Under the pieces are notes generated by a model, which saw only the letters and a list, made by a program, of their open reading frames with translations, ran no database searches and had not been told where the DNA came from. Positions 16,449 to 26,781 of a stretch of DNA of 64,000 nt are shown piece by piece. This DNA is from Tardiphaga sp. vice304. GTDB taxonomy: Bacteria > Pseudomonadota > Alphaproteobacteria > Rhizobiales > Xanthobacteraceae. The DNA lies in contig NZ_CP041402.1 of the NCBI RefSeq assembly GCF_007018905.1, positions 1,228,001 through 1,292,000 of the forward strand, given 5' to 3'. The position numbers and the translations under genes are program-made. How positions within the stretch are numbered: position 1 is the stretch's first letter; the number at the start of each line of letters is the position of its first letter.

Positions 16449-18878
16449 ATGACCAAGATTACGCTAGAAGTCGGCGACCTGTTGTCGGTCCTCGGCGCAC
16501 ACGGGATCGAACGGCAGTTGCAGCGCGTTGCGGGCGTCGGACGCGTATGGGTCAACCCGGTTTCTGGATCTACGACCGTTATGTTCGATCCCGGGAAAAC
16601 CGGACCAACTGCGATCCAAGCTGCGATTGAAACTTGCGGCTTTCATTGTGCGGGCGTGGCTCTGCCCCGGCATATTTGCGATAAGCCCGCATCGTCGGTT
16701 CCTGGTCCAGAAGTTCTTATTAGCCAGCTTGTGCCTTCGAATAAGGCCCATGCTGGGATCGGACATCCCGCCATGGGCCATCCCGAGGCGATAGAAAAAA
16801 GCAAAGGGCATGGCGGGGGAAAGACCGACGCCATGGCGCATGAAATGGGCCACGGCGCCGGAATGGACATGGAGGTCATGGTCCGCGACATGCGCAACCG
16901 CTTCTGGATCGCGCTGGCCTTCAGCCTGCCGATCTTTCTTTTCTCTCCGATGGGCATGGACTTCATTAAGATCCCGCCGCCGTTCGGCCTGCGGCTAGAC
17001 CTTGTCCTGTTCATTCTGGCGAGTGCCGCCATCCTCTACCCAGTCTGGCCCTTCGTCGTGGCGGCGTACCGCGCGCTCCGCAGCGGTGTCGCTAATATGG
17101 CAGTGCTGGTCGTGCTCAGTGTGGGCACTGGCTATCTGTTCAGCGTTGGCTCCACGTTCTTTTACGGTGGGCAGCAGTTCTACGAAGCCTCCGCAATTCT
17201 TCTCGTCTTCATCCTACTCGGACACTGGCTTGAAATGCGCGCCAGGGCCGGGGCATCCGAAGCCATCCGTGCGCTCATGGATCTGGCGCCTCCCAAGGCC
17301 ACGGTGCTGCGTGACGACAAGGAACTCGAATTGCCGACCGCGGAGATCATATCCGGGGATACCGTCGTGATCAGGCCCGGCAATAAGATCCCTGTTGACG
17401 GAACGGTTCTGGAAGGGACGTCCTTAGTCGACGAATCCATGCTTACAGGCGAATCGATGCCCGTGAACAAGAAGGTTGGCGATACGGTCATCGGCGCGAC
17501 CATCAACAAAAGCGGCGCGTTTCGGTATCGCGCGACCAAGGTCGGCGCTGACACGGCGCTCGCGCAAATCGTCAAGCTGGTCCAGGAAGCGCAGAATTCC
17601 AAGGCGCCGTCTCAACTCCTTGCCGATCGCGCGTCGCAGTGGCTGGTCTTGGCTGCGGTCGCCGTAGGCCTGCTCACGTTCGTCGTCTGGTATTGGTGGA
17701 TAGGACAGACGCTCCTGTTCGCACTCAGCCTCACGATCACAGTCTTCGTGATCGCTTGCCCGGATGCTCTTGGGCTGGCGACCCCGATGGCGATCATGGT
17801 TGGAACCGGACTCGGCGCCATGAATGGCATCCTATTCAAGAACGCTTCAGCGCTGGAGGACGCAACCAAGCTGAATGTCGTCATCTTTGACAAGACGGGT
17901 ACGCTGACGATGGGGCACCCCGAAGTCGTGGACCTGGCGATAGCTGCCGGTGCCTCCGAGGATCAGTTGCTATCCGTGGCCGCCGCCGTGGAAGCTGGAT
18001 CGGACCACCCCTTGGCCCAAGCAATCCTGCGCCGTGCCGTCAACGTAAAGGCTCCGAAGGCTACCGGCTTCAAAAATCTCGAGGGGAAAGGCGCCCAAGC
18101 CGATATCGATGGCAAAACGGCTTTGCTCGGCAATAAGCTGCTGATGACCGAGAACAAGATCGAGCTCGGCGAACTCAGCGCAAAATCCGAGGATTTGCAG
18201 GGCGCCGGGCGGACGGTCGTTCATCTCGCAGTGAGCGGCAAGCTCGTTGGTTTGATCGCTATCGCCGACGCGGTGCGGCCTACCGCGGTGGAAGCGGTCA
18301 AGGCCCTGCGCGCGCGGGGCGTCGAGGTTGCCATGCTGACCGGAGACAATCAGGGCACGGCAGATCGCATAGCGAAGAGTCTCGGCATAGAAAAAGTGTT
18401 TGCCAACGTGTTGCCCGGAGACAAGGCGGGGAAGGTGAAGGAACTGCAGGCACAAGGCAAGAAAGTTGGAATGGTCGGCGACGGCGTGAACGACGCTCCG
18501 GCCTTGACGCAGGCCGATGTCGGCTTCGCGATCGGTGCCGGCACCGACGTTGCGATGGAAAGTGCAGACATCGTGCTCATGAAAAGCGATCCGTTCGACG
18601 TGGTAGGTGCCATCGAACTGTCCCACGCGACACTCAGAAAAATGCATCAGAACCTGTGGTGGGCAGTCGGCTATAATGTTATTGCCTTTCCGCTGGCGGC
18701 CGGTGTCCTCTATCCGTTTTTGCTTGGGCCGAGCATCGCCGCTCTTGCCATGTCCGGCAGTTCTGCGTTGGTCGCGATCAACGCCCTGATGTTGAAGAGG
18801 ACCAAGCTGACAGGTATCCGCCGTCAGCGCCCGTCTGGTTCGCCTGGGGAGCTCAGTGCCGCCGCGGCGATGTCTTGA
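16449..18878 (+). CDS. P1B-type metal ATPase with a CPD membrane motif
   Basis: 809 aa ATP-driven metal exporter of the inner membrane. The N-terminus (1-70) folds like an HMA domain by sequence but lacks CxxC. A His/Met-rich linker follows ([14 protein letters not shown], about 131-144). TGES is at 333-336, TM6 reads [12 protein letters not shown] (C437-P438-D439), DKTGT is at 481-485, an HP motif (SDHPLAQAI) follows, then [10 protein letters not shown]7 has [11 protein letters not shown] and TM8 [12 protein letters not shown], both copper-type (P1B-1) features. CPD instead of CPC is unusual, so the transported metal is uncertain though probably Cu(I)-like. The downstream MFS gene starts 2 nt after the stop. 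Confidence 0.9.
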   Translation: MTKITLEVGDLLSVLGAHGIERQLQRVAGVGRVWVNPVSGSTTVMFDPGKTGPTAIQAAIETCGFHCAGVALPRHICDKPASSVPGPEVLISQLVPSNKAHAGIGHPAMGHPEAIEKSKGHGGGKTDAMAHEMGHGAGMDMEVMVRDMRNRFWIALAFSLPIFLFSPMGMDFIKIPPPFGLRLDLVLFILASAAILYPVWPFVVAAYRALRSGVANMAVLVVLSVGTGYLFSVGSTFFYGGQQFYEASAILLVFILLGHWLEMRARAGASEAIRALMDLAPPKATVLRDDKELELPTAEIISGDTVVIRPGNKIPVDGTVLEGTSLVDESMLTGESMPVNKKVGDTVIGATINKSGAFRYRATKVGADTALAQIVKLVQEAQNSKAPSQLLADRASQWLVLAAVAVGLLTFVVWYWWIGQTLLFALSLTITVFVIACPDALGLATPMAIMVGTGLGAMNGILFKNASALEDATKLNVVIFDKTGTLTMGHPEVVDLAIAAGASEDQLLSVAAAVEAGSDHPLAQAILRRAVNVKAPKATGFKNLEGKGAQADIDGKTALLGNKLLMTENKIELGELSAKSEDLQGAGRTVVHLAVSGKLVGLIAIADAVRPTAVEAVKALRARGVEVAMLTGDNQGTADRIAKSLGIEKVFANVLPGDKAGKVKELQAQGKKVGMVGDGVNDAPALTQADVGFAIGAGTDVAMESADIVLMKSDPFDVVGAIELSHATLRKMHQNLWWAVGYNVIAFPLAAGVLYPFLLGPSIAALAMSGSSALVAINALMLKRTKLTGIRRQRPSGSPGELSAAAAMS

Positions 18879-18880
18879 TC

Positions 18881-20148
18881 ATGCGTGCCGTGTCGGGCGT
18901 GCCGACGAGCACCATGGCCGCATTGATGCTGTCCGTGTTCACCGTGTCGATCGGTTACGGCGTCACGTTGCCACTTCTTCCTTATCTAATCGAGCGGCTC
19001 CTCGGTGCAGGGACCGATGCGACCCATGTCTCGCGCGCGACTGGTTTGCTTACCGGGCTCTACACGCTCTCACTGTTTCTTTTTGCCCCGGCGTGGGGAC
19101 ATTTGTCCGACAGGTATGGACGTCGTGTCGTCCTCTTGATCGGACTATTGGGATTCAGCATGACGATGGGGATATTTGCGTTCATCGAAAATCTGGCAGC
19201 GGTGTATGCCGAACGCTTTTTGAGCGGAATGTTTGCTGCCGCGGTCACGCCGGTAGCGCTGGCTGCGATCGGAGATCTAGCGAGTACGGAAGAGATCAGA
19301 GCGCGGCGCCTAACCTTCATCAGTTTGGCGGGAATAATTGGCTTTCTGCTTGGACCCATGCTGAGCGTAGCAAGTGCCAGAGGCGCCGCCAGCTTGTTTC
19401 CCGTCGGGGGCGCAATCGGGATACTGGCCATCCCGTTGGCGGGGACGGCGGTCTTGGCGCTCTTGGCGGCGGCCGCAGCGGCTGTAACCGTTCCCGCTCA
19501 GGAAAATACTGAGGACACGATCGGACGCGAGGGCGAAAGAGCGAGGGGCCGTACATGGCTCGTTGCGAGGCTTCTTATGCTGGCTTTCCTCGTCTCAGTG
19601 GAGTGGGCGTGTTCGAGGTCGGATTGGCGCTTCGCGGAAAGCAGGAACTCGGACTGACGCAATATCAAATCGCCATGATGTTCACAGAGTGCAGTTTGGT
19701 GATGTTCGTCGTGCAAGCGATCGTGTTCGCGCCGTGGATCGAGCCCACCACGACGCGTTGGTTTATTGCACCCGCTCTTGCCATTTTGGCTGTTGGACTA
19801 TTCCTTGTCCCACGTGCTTCCGACTTCACTCTGATGCTTGCGGTTGTGGCCGCGGTCGCGTCGAGCGCCGGCATTCTCTCTCCGATTCTGACATATTGGA
19901 TATCTAGCAACGGCGGCAAGGCAAGGGGTGCACAGCTTGGCATGCAAACGGCTGCAGCGAGCCTCGGTGCTGCAGCCGGTTCGGCCGCCGGGGGCCTTCT
20001 ATTTAATGTTGCGTCTCTGCCCGGTGCCTCGTTTTTGCTTGCGGCCGTGTTGACCCTTTTAGGTCTGCTTCTGAGTTTCGGCCTTCCAAAAGCGCTGCGA
20101 AATCACCGCGAAGCAGCCAACGACGGGCAGCGCCGCCCCACTCACTGA
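18881..20148 (+). pseudogene. MFS transporter split by a frameshift
   Basis: The first frame (18881 to about 19600) gives an MFS N-half with HLSDRYGRRVVLLIGLLGF and a normal TM1-6, ending WLVARLLMLAFLVSV. The C-half continues in another frame with GVGVFEVGLALRGKQELGL through helices to GLPKALRNH, stop at 20148. One inserted or deleted base near 19605 (CTCAGTGGAGTGGG) separates them. Restored length is about 420 aa, normal for MFS. It follows the CPD ATPase gene by 2 nt, so it was probably co-transcribed. Substrate unknown. Confidence 0.75.
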
Positions 20149-20403
20149 GTTGGCGGAAAACCTTTGATGGTTTCTCAGCTTAACGACCTGCCATCGAGCG
20201 AAGCATCGGCGGGCAGCGTAGCGAGGCGAAAGCCTTAGCGCTGAGTGTATCGGGTGCCGCCCCGACTTGAAAAAGTCATCAGTTATTCAGGATTTGGGGC
20301 GCCATCAGATACTCGGCCGCCGCGATAGTCAGCACAGCAACGATACTGCATGTCCCGCGAGGGGACCATGCGCATATTCCGCGTTGATGAGGTGATACCA
20401 AAA
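20149..20403. other. Intergenic stretch between convergent genes
   Basis: No gene recognised. Only short weak inverted repeats are seen. Confidence 0.4.
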
Positions 20404-20862
20404 TTATCCGTCTGCAGCGGTCCGAAGGGTCGCTTCATTTATCATCTTTGACGAGGTCGCTTGCCAGAGACGGTGCACGACCATCCCCGCAGCCATAGCG
20501 AGGGCGAACACGATGACGGCCGGCGACAGGGTTGCCAGGTTTTCCAAAGCTGGGCCGGGGCATAACCCAACGAGGCCCCAGCCAATTCCGAACAATGCCG
20601 CCCCGACCACCAACGGGCGATCGATACTCATCTTCGTCGGCCAGAAGTTTTGAGCGGCAAAGAGCGGTTGCGCCCGGCGCCGTACCAACAAGAAGCCTGG
20701 AGCCGAAACGGCCAATGCGGCGCCCATGACCACGGCGAGGCTGGGGTCCCAGTCCCCGAAGATATCGAGGAAGCCGAGAACCTTGGTTGTCTGGACCATT
20801 CCGGAAATCAGCAGGCCGGCGCCGAACACCAACCCGCAAACCAAGGAAGCGATCATCAGCAT
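20404..20862 (-). CDS. YeeE/YedE-family membrane protein (second half of pair)
   Basis: 152 aa with four or five helices. It shows the family motif LISGMVQTTKVLGFLDIFGD near the N-terminus and the conserved Cys in GLVGLCPGPALENL. YeeE/YedE (PmpA/PmpB-like) proteins are implicated in moving sulfur species across the membrane. Its start lies 3 nt after the stop of the partner gene. Both follow the copper ATPase, suggesting a role in sulfur/copper homeostasis, which is inference. Confidence 0.85.
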   Translation of the reverse strand: MLMIASLVCGLVFGAGLLISGMVQTTKVLGFLDIFGDWDPSLAVVMGAALAVSAPGFLLVRRRAQPLFAAQNFWPTKMSIDRPLVVGAALFGIGWGLVGLCPGPALENLATLSPAVIVFALAMAAGMVVHRLWQATSSKMINEATLRTAADG

Positions 20863-20865
20863 GAC

Positions 20866-21291
20866 TCAAATCCCGAACACGTGGCGGGTGATCGCGACGG
20901 TTGCGATTGCAGCCACCATGAAGATGGCGGTTGATGCGACGGAGCGAACGGATAGCCGCGCCACTCCGCAGATGCCGTGGCCGGAGGTGCAACCGCCCCC
21001 GAGTCTTGTTCCGAAGCCGACCAGAAGGCCAGCCGCGATGATGATGGCCCAACTCGCCGGCATTTGTGGCGACGGCATTTCATGGCCTATCAGGCCGGCA
21101 ATCAAAGGCGCCAGAATGAGCCCTACGATAAATGCTACGCGCCAGCCTTTTTCTTCGCCGCTGAAATCAAGCAGCCCGCCGAATATTCCGCTGATGCCGG
21201 CAATCCGGCCGATCGACAGCATCAACATCACAGCGGATAGCCCGATCAGCCCGCCGCCGATTGCGGCTGATATCGGTGTGAAATTGGCCAT
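20866..21291 (-). CDS. YeeE/YedE-family membrane protein (first half of pair)
   Basis: 141 aa with the signature GGGCTSGHGICG, whose Cys residues are essential in characterised YeeE proteins, and four hydrophobic helices. In other genomes the two halves are one longer protein; here they are separate genes 3 nt apart. The start lies 54 nt after the copper-ATPase stop, consistent with a three-gene operon. No rhodanese or sulfur dioxygenase gene is present. Confidence 0.88.
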   Translation of the reverse strand: MANFTPISAAIGGGLIGLSAVMLMLSIGRIAGISGIFGGLLDFSGEEKGWRVAFIVGLILAPLIAGLIGHEMPSPQMPASWAIIIAAGLLVGFGTRLGGGCTSGHGICGVARLSVRSVASTAIFMVAAIATVAITRHVFGI

Positions 21292-21345
21292 GACGGTCCT
21301 TCATCTTTTTCTGTCGCGGGGATCTCTGCGGCTTCGTTGGGCTTG

Positions 21346-24033
21346 TTACAATGGCGTAAAGCGCAGTCGCAGGGCGTTGCCAACCACGCTGACGGAGGAT
21401 AGCGCCATGGCGGCGGCGGCGATGATGGGCGACAGCAGGATGCCAAAGGTTGGATAGAGAACGCCTGCGGCGATCGGGATGCCGGCGGCGTTGTAGAGGA
21501 ATGCGAAGAAGAGATTCTGACGGATGTTACTCATGGTGGCCTGCGAAAGCCGGCGAGCGCGAACGATGCCGCCCAGGTCCCCTCCGAGAAGAGTAATGCC
21601 GGCACTCTCCATGGCGACGTCCGTTCCCGTGCCCATGGCGATGCCTACCTCAGCGGCGGCCAGCGCAGGGGCGTCGTTGACGCCGTCGCCCGCCATGGCG
21701 ACGATACGCCCTGCCTTTTGCAGCTTGGAGACAACGGCGCTCTTTTGATCCGGAAGGACCTCTGCCTCGACGTCGTTGATACCGAGTTGTCTTGCGATCG
21801 CATTCGCCGTGGTCCGATTGTCGCCAGTCAGCATGATGACTTTGATGCCTTCGGCTGCCAGAGCCTTCAGCGCATCCGCCGTCGACGCCTTGACGGGATC
21901 GGCGATGGCAAACAGCCCTGCCAACTCGCCGTCGACTGCGATGTTGATGACGGTAGCGCCATTGCCGCGCATGCGTTCGCCTTGCTCGTTCAGCGGTTGG
22001 GTTTCGATGCCGAGCGAGGTCAGGAAGTTCGAGTTGCCGAGCAGAACAGTCTTACCGTCGACCTTGCCGGTCGCGCCTTTGCCGGTTGGCGAATCGAACC
22101 CTTCGACCTTTCCCAGTTCCAAATTGCGCTCTTTCGCGCTTCGCACGATCGCATCGGCGAGCGGATGCTCGCTGGCGCGTTCTACGCTGGCCGCCAGCCG
22201 CAGGATATCGGCCTCTGCAAATCCGGGAGCGGCAACGATTGCGATAACCTTCGGCTTGCCCTCAGTCAGCGTTCCCGTCTTGTCGACCACCAGTGTGTCG
22301 ATCTTTTCCATACGCTCCAGCGCCTCGGCGTTCTTGATCAGCACGCCAGCCTGCGCTCCACGCCCGACGCCGACCATGATCGACATCGGAGTGGCGAGGC
22401 CCAGCGCGCAAGGACAGGCGATGATCAGCACGCTTACGGCTGCCACCAGGCCGAACGCCATCCGGGGATCCGGCCCAAACCACGCCCAGGCGCCAAAAGC
22501 GATCAGCGCCGCGATGATCACGACGGGCACGAACCAGCCGGAAACCTGATCGGCCAAACGCTGGATCGGCGCGCGCGAGCGCTGGGCATCCGCCACCATC
22601 TTGACGATCTGCGAAAGCAGGGTGTCGCGTCCGACTTTGTCGGCGCGCATCACGAAGCCGCCAGACTGGTTGAGCGTGCCCGCGATCACCTTAGCGCCTG
22701 CCTCCTTGGTGACGGGCATGGATTCGCCAGTCACAAGGGATTCGTCGAGTGATGAGCGGCCTTCAAGAATGAAGCCATCCACCGGGACTTTTTCTCCGGG
22801 CCGGACCCGCAATTTGTCGCCTACGGCGAGACTGTCGATCTGGACCTCATGGTCTGCGCCGTCATCTCCGATGCGGCGAGCCGTCTTAGGCGCAAGTTCG
22901 AGCAGGGCTTTGATGGCACCGGACGTCGCCTCGCGGGCCCGAAGTTCGAGAACCTGGCCGAGCAGCACCAGGACGGTGATGACCGCCGCCGCCTCGAAAT
23001 AGACCGCGACCGCGCCGCCGTGCATGCGGAAAGCGGGTGGGAAGACGCCGGGCGCGACGGTGGCGACCAGACTGTAGGCATAGGCGACGCCCGTCCCCAT
23101 CGCGACCAGCGTGAACATGTTGAGATTTCGTGTGACGAGCGACTGCCAACCGCGCACAAAGAATGGCCACCCAGCCCACAGCACGACCGGCGTGGCGAAC
23201 GTGAGTTGGATCCAGTTCGACAGCGTCGGATCGACCCAACCGTGGCCTGCCATGAGATGGCCGCCCATCTCCAGGACCACGGCGGGCAAGGCCAGCGCGA
23301 GGCCGATCCAGAATCGCCGCGTCATGTCAGCCAGTTCGGGATTCGGCTTGTCGTCGAGGCTGACCAGTTCAGGCTCAAGCGCCATTCCGCATATCGGGCA
23401 GCTTCCGGGGCCCACTTGGCGGATCTGCGGATGCATCGGGCAGGTGTAGATCGTCCCTTCCGCGATGGGGGGATGCTTCGCATCGATCTGGGATTTGTTC
23501 AGGTACCGCTCCGGATCGGCGGCAAACTTGGTACGGCAGCCCACGGAGCAGAAGTGATATGTCTCGCCGTCATGTTGGAGCTTGTGTTCGCTGGTCTCCG
23601 GATCGACGGCCATGCCGCAGACGGGATCGACCGTCTTTCCGATGCCAACGGTCTTTTGGTGATCGTGCGCTTGGTGTGTTGAGTCAGAGCCGCAACACCC
23701 GCCTCCGGCCGTCTTGGCCTTAGATAAGAAGCTCTCCGGAGCAGCCGCGAACTTCGTTCGGCAGCCAGCGGAACAGAAGTGATAAGTTTCGCCGCTGTGC
23801 TCGAACCGGTGTTCGCTCGACGTGGGATCGACGGTCATGCCGCAGACGGGGTCTATCGTCTTGCGCCCGGCTTCAGGGACTTGGTCGTGGCCATGATCCT
23901 CATGGCCGTGGGATTTGCCATTGGCGGAACCTCCGCAGCAAGACGCTGCCGAAACCGACTCTTCAGGCGTCGCCGGAGCCTTCGATGAACACCCACAACC
24001 CCCGTGCGAATTTGCTTTCTGCGTCCCGGTCAT
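21346..24033 (-). CDS. copA: Cu(+)-exporting P1B-1 ATPase with two YHS domains
   Basis: 895 aa, longer than a typical CopA because of its N-terminus: CC/His-rich start ([15 protein letters not shown]), two YHS-type domains (about 60-105 and 134-178, each DPVCGM...YHFCS.GC), then a heavy-metal-binding domain (YTCPMH...[10 protein letters not shown], about 196-222). The core is canonical: TGES at about 435-438, CPC at 540-542, DKTGT at 584-588, HP motif, GDGVNDAP and [16 protein letters not shown] in TM8. It pumps Cu(I) out of the cytosol. Divergent csoR with a shared operator in the 44-bp gap indicates copper induction. Confidence 0.95.
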   Translation of the reverse strand: MTGTQKANSHGGCGCSSKAPATPEESVSAASCCGGSANGKSHGHEDHGHDQVPEAGRKTIDPVCGMTVDPTSSEHRFEHSGETYHFCSAGCRTKFAAAPESFLSKAKTAGGGCCGSDSTHQAHDHQKTVGIGKTVDPVCGMAVDPETSEHKLQHDGETYHFCSVGCRTKFAADPERYLNKSQIDAKHPPIAEGTIYTCPMHPQIRQVGPGSCPICGMALEPELVSLDDKPNPELADMTRRFWIGLALALPAVVLEMGGHLMAGHGWVDPTLSNWIQLTFATPVVLWAGWPFFVRGWQSLVTRNLNMFTLVAMGTGVAYAYSLVATVAPGVFPPAFRMHGGAVAVYFEAAAVITVLVLLGQVLELRAREATSGAIKALLELAPKTARRIGDDGADHEVQIDSLAVGDKLRVRPGEKVPVDGFILEGRSSLDESLVTGESMPVTKEAGAKVIAGTLNQSGGFVMRADKVGRDTLLSQIVKMVADAQRSRAPIQRLADQVSGWFVPVVIIAALIAFGAWAWFGPDPRMAFGLVAAVSVLIIACPCALGLATPMSIMVGVGRGAQAGVLIKNAEALERMEKIDTLVVDKTGTLTEGKPKVIAIVAAPGFAEADILRLAASVERASEHPLADAIVRSAKERNLELGKVEGFDSPTGKGATGKVDGKTVLLGNSNFLTSLGIETQPLNEQGERMRGNGATVINIAVDGELAGLFAIADPVKASTADALKALAAEGIKVIMLTGDNRTTANAIARQLGINDVEAEVLPDQKSAVVSKLQKAGRIVAMAGDGVNDAPALAAAEVGIAMGTGTDVAMESAGITLLGGDLGGIVRARRLSQATMSNIRQNLFFAFLYNAAGIPIAAGVLYPTFGILLSPIIAAAAMALSSVSVVGNALRLRFTPL

Positions 24034-24060
24034 CTAAATCTCCCTCACGACTTGAAACCC

Positions 24061-24077
24061 ATACCTTGTAGGGGTAT
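24061..24077. promoter_or_regulatory. CsoR-type operator between copA and csoR
   Basis: Dyad ATACC-N7-GGTAT inside a wider CCCATACC...GGTATATGGG context. It is the only notable element in the 44-bp divergent gap and resembles known CsoR boxes. Its right half touches the annotated csoR start, so it would control both genes. Confidence 0.7.
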
Positions 24078-24362
24078 ATGGGCCTCATGCAGGATGACAT
24101 CAAGGTTTCCGTGAAAAAACGCCTCGGCCGGATCGAGGGACAGGTCCGTGGGCTGTCGAAGATGGTCGAAGAGGATCGCTATTGCATCGACGTCGTGACG
24201 CAGATCTCGGCTGTCCGAGCCGCGTTGCGACGCGTTGAAGAAGAGGTACTTAAAGACCATGTCTCGCATTGCGTGGAACATGCCATCGCGAGCGGCGACA
24301 AGGCCGATCAGCGCCAGAAGATCGCCGAACTGATGGCCGTGGTCGGACGAGCGGAACGATGA
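24078..24362 (+). CDS. csoR: Copper-sensing repressor, CsoR family
   Basis: 94 aa all-helical regulator. It has RLGRIEGQVRGLSKMVEED, the first ligand Cys in YCIDVV, and the H-x3-C ligands in DHVSHCVEH, the Cys-His-Cys set of copper-type CsoR. This differs from the His-rich N-terminus of the 6582-6851 protein. An alternative start is the ATG at 24087, because the operator touches the first ATG. Cu(I) binding is expected to release DNA and derepress copA. Confidence 0.88.
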   Translation: MGLMQDDIKVSVKKRLGRIEGQVRGLSKMVEEDRYCIDVVTQISAVRAALRRVEEEVLKDHVSHCVEHAIASGDKADQRQKIAELMAVVGRAER

Positions 24363-24454
24363 CGCTGAGTTCGAGTTTCAGCTTTGCGGAATTCTTATCG
24401 ACGGCTATGGTACGGGTATGGACTCGCCGAGAAATCGAAAGCAACCGATTCTAA

Positions 24455-24934
24455 ATGCTCGTTAGGCTCAACAGGATCAAACGGACGAAGGCAGGGTGGT
24501 TCGTCGCCCTGGTCTATCTTCTGTGCGTGCTGGCGCCGACGATCTCATACGCCCTGCCCGGCGAGCATTCCGTCGCTCCATGCCTGACCCACGATGGCCA
24601 TATGTCCGGCATGATGCGAGTGCACAGCGATGCGCCGGCACGGCACGTTCATTCCGACGGCCACGTTCACGAACACGCCGCAGCCCATCATGTAGTCGAT
24701 GTAGATGGCGACCACATTCCGACGAAAATAGGGTCGAACGGCAAGCAGGTCCCCGAAAACGCTCCCCACTCGCCCGACGGACAGTGCTGCGGGCTCATGT
24801 GCGTCTCCGCGCTTCCGGCGACGCTGATCGATATCGCGACACCTTCGGTCCCGACGGCCATTTGCCAGTTCGAGGGGTACCGCAAGGTTACCGATAACGC
24901 TCCCCATAGGCTTTATCGTCCCCCCATTTCCTGA
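24455..24934 (+). CDS. His-rich periplasmic protein, unknown (DUF2946-like)
   Basis: 159 aa. Signal anchor WFVALVYLLCVLAPTISYALP, then a His/Met-rich stretch (HDGHMSGMMRVHSD, HVHSDGHVHEHAAAHH) and a Cys cluster GQCCGLMC near residue 112. The layout (signal, His run, CC-x2-C) resembles DUF2946 copper-locus proteins, but the family call is tentative. First gene of the plus-strand copper island. Metal buffering in the periplasm is inferred. Confidence 0.65.
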   Translation: MLVRLNRIKRTKAGWFVALVYLLCVLAPTISYALPGEHSVAPCLTHDGHMSGMMRVHSDAPARHVHSDGHVHEHAAAHHVVDVDGDHIPTKIGSNGKQVPENAPHSPDGQCCGLMCVSALPATLIDIATPSVPTAICQFEGYRKVTDNAPHRLYRPPIS

Positions 24935-25010
24935 CCTGACCTAGTCGACGGGGTGCTGCGCCTGAGAGGGCGTGGACGCCTATGGTCCATCGTCATTTCA
25001 GGGAAGCACA

Positions 25011-25304
25011 ATGTCTGCGCAGTTTGGGGCGAGACTCGCCGCCGTTCATTCGGTGGTTGAGAATCTATATTCCATCAGGTTTAGGACTATCGCTGGTTTG
25101 GCCGCTGCGGCCCTCGCTCTGGGGGGCTGCCTGCCGACGACAGTGCCCTTGGCCGGAGCCGATCCGGCAGATCCATCGGCGAGAGTCGCGGGCGTCGGCT
25201 ATCGTTCGACCGTCGCTCCCTACACCCGCCTTCGTCCTGTCGCTCCGTCGTCGTGGAGGGAGCAGAACGACCGTGCCGCTCCCGCGCCGAAATCAGGCCA
25301 GTAG
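25011..25304 (+). CDS. Small lipoprotein, unknown
   Basis: 97 aa from the ATG at 25011 (behind GGGAAG). A hydrophobic segment AGLAAAALALGGCLPTT carries a lipobox-like LGGC, then a short polar, Pro/Ala-rich tail. It ends 8 nt before the TolC-family lipoprotein gene, so the two are probably translated from one message. Possibly an accessory factor of the outer-membrane channel. Confidence 0.6.
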   Translation: MSAQFGARLAAVHSVVENLYSIRFRTIAGLAAAALALGGCLPTTVPLAGADPADPSARVAGVGYRSTVAPYTRLRPVAPSSWREQNDRAAPAPKSGQ

Positions 25305-25312
25305 GAGCGGAC

Positions 25313-26779
25313 ATGTCCGACACGCATCATATCCGCCGCCGTACGCCCGCCCGTCGCGGCTCCAGGCCCGCAGCGGCCGCAGTCCTGCTTTCGTCGCTCT
25401 TCCTCTCCGGATGCGCTACCTTCTCACCTGATGCCGGCATGGGCGTCGTCGCAGGCGTCGCCGGCGAGACGATCAAGAAGGACGTCATCTCGATCAAGAC
25501 GCAGGACGACGCGCTGCGCGCCGACGGTGCGGTCAAGAGCCTGCTTCGGCGCTCGCTGACGGTGGACAGCGCGGTGCAGGTCGCGCTGCTCAGCAACCGC
25601 GGGCTCCAGGCCGCATACAACGAATTGGCGCTCGCCGAGACCGACCTCGTCGCGGACACTCTGCCGCCCAACCCGACGTTCTCCATATCCCGCATCTCCG
25701 GAAGCGGAGCGGTCGAGATCGAGCGCCAGATCGTGGGAGACATCCTCGCTCTCGCAACGCTGCCGTTTCGTTCGGAGATCGCCCGCCAGCGCTTCCAGAA
25801 GGTGCAACTGCGCGCTGCCGAAGAGACTCTGCGGCTCGCCGCCGACGTCCGTCGCGCCTACTACCGGGCGGTGGCCGCCAACGAACTGGTTGGCCTTCTG
25901 ACCGACGCCAAGTCGACGGCCGAATCCACCGCCCAGCTTGCGGGGAAACTCGGCGAGACCGGGTCGCTCAACAAGCTCGACCAGGCCCGCGAACAGGTGT
26001 TCTATGCGGAAACGACGGCCGATCTGGCGACCATCCGACAGGAGGCGACGAGCTCGCGCGAGCGGCTCATACGGCTGCTCGGGCTGTGGGACGGCGATGT
26101 CGCCATCAAGCTGCCGCAGCGCCTGCCGGTCTTGCCGCGGCGGCCGCTTTCGCTGCCCGGCATCGAAGTCGATGCCGTCACGCATCGCATCGATCTCCAG
26201 ATCGCCCGGATCGAATTGGGCGCCCTCGCGAAGTCACTCGACCTCACCCAGGCCAGCCGTTTCGTGACGATGATCGACGTGGCCGGCATCGACCGCAAGA
26301 CCCGCGACCCGGAGGGGCCGCCGTTCCGCGAGCGGGGTTTCGACGTCCAGTTCCAGATCCCGATCTACGACGGCGGCGAGGTGCGCGTCCGCCAGGCCGC
26401 CGAGACTTACAACCAGTCGTTCAACCTTCTGACCGAGAAGGCGGTCAACGTCCGCTCCGAAGCGCGCAACGCTTTCCGGGTCTACCGGTCGACCTACGAC
26501 ATCGCCGGACACTACCAGCGCGAGGTCCTGCCGCTGCGCAAGATCATCTCGGACGAGATGCAGTTGCGCTTCGGCAGCATGCAGGTCGACGTCTTCGCGC
26601 TGCTCACAGAGGCAAGACAGCGCATAGCGGCGTTGCGCGCGGCCATCGAGGCCAAGCGCGACTTTTGGCTCGCGCAATCCGAACTTCAGACCGCGGTCAA
26701 CGGCGGCGGTCGCGGCGAATCCCAACCCGAAAACAGATCGTCGACGACCGCGCAAGCGTCCGGCGGCGGAGGGCATTGA
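25313..26779 (+). CDS. TolC-family outer-membrane efflux lipoprotein (CusC-like)
   Basis: 488 aa from the ATG at 25313. Signal peptide with lipobox (SSLFLSGCATFSP), then the two OEP repeats of trimeric TolC-type channels, with long helices such as RQRFQKVQLRAAEETLRLAA and the barrel piece FQIPIYDGGEVRVRQAAET. An upstream in-frame start at 25253 is rejected because it would bury the signal peptide. It stands alone without an RND pump or adaptor. It could serve the adaptor-pump pair at 2085-6557, which lacks its own channel. Start 2 nt before the MCO gene region ends the unit tightly. Confidence 0.85.
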   Translation: MSDTHHIRRRTPARRGSRPAAAAVLLSSLFLSGCATFSPDAGMGVVAGVAGETIKKDVISIKTQDDALRADGAVKSLLRRSLTVDSAVQVALLSNRGLQAAYNELALAETDLVADTLPPNPTFSISRISGSGAVEIERQIVGDILALATLPFRSEIARQRFQKVQLRAAEETLRLAADVRRAYYRAVAANELVGLLTDAKSTAESTAQLAGKLGETGSLNKLDQAREQVFYAETTADLATIRQEATSSRERLIRLLGLWDGDVAIKLPQRLPVLPRRPLSLPGIEVDAVTHRIDLQIARIELGALAKSLDLTQASRFVTMIDVAGIDRKTRDPEGPPFRERGFDVQFQIPIYDGGEVRVRQAAETYNQSFNLLTEKAVNVRSEARNAFRVYRSTYDIAGHYQREVLPLRKIISDEMQLRFGSMQVDVFALLTEARQRIAALRAAIEAKRDFWLAQSELQTAVNGGGRGESQPENRSSTTAQASGGGGH

Positions 26780-26781
26780 CG

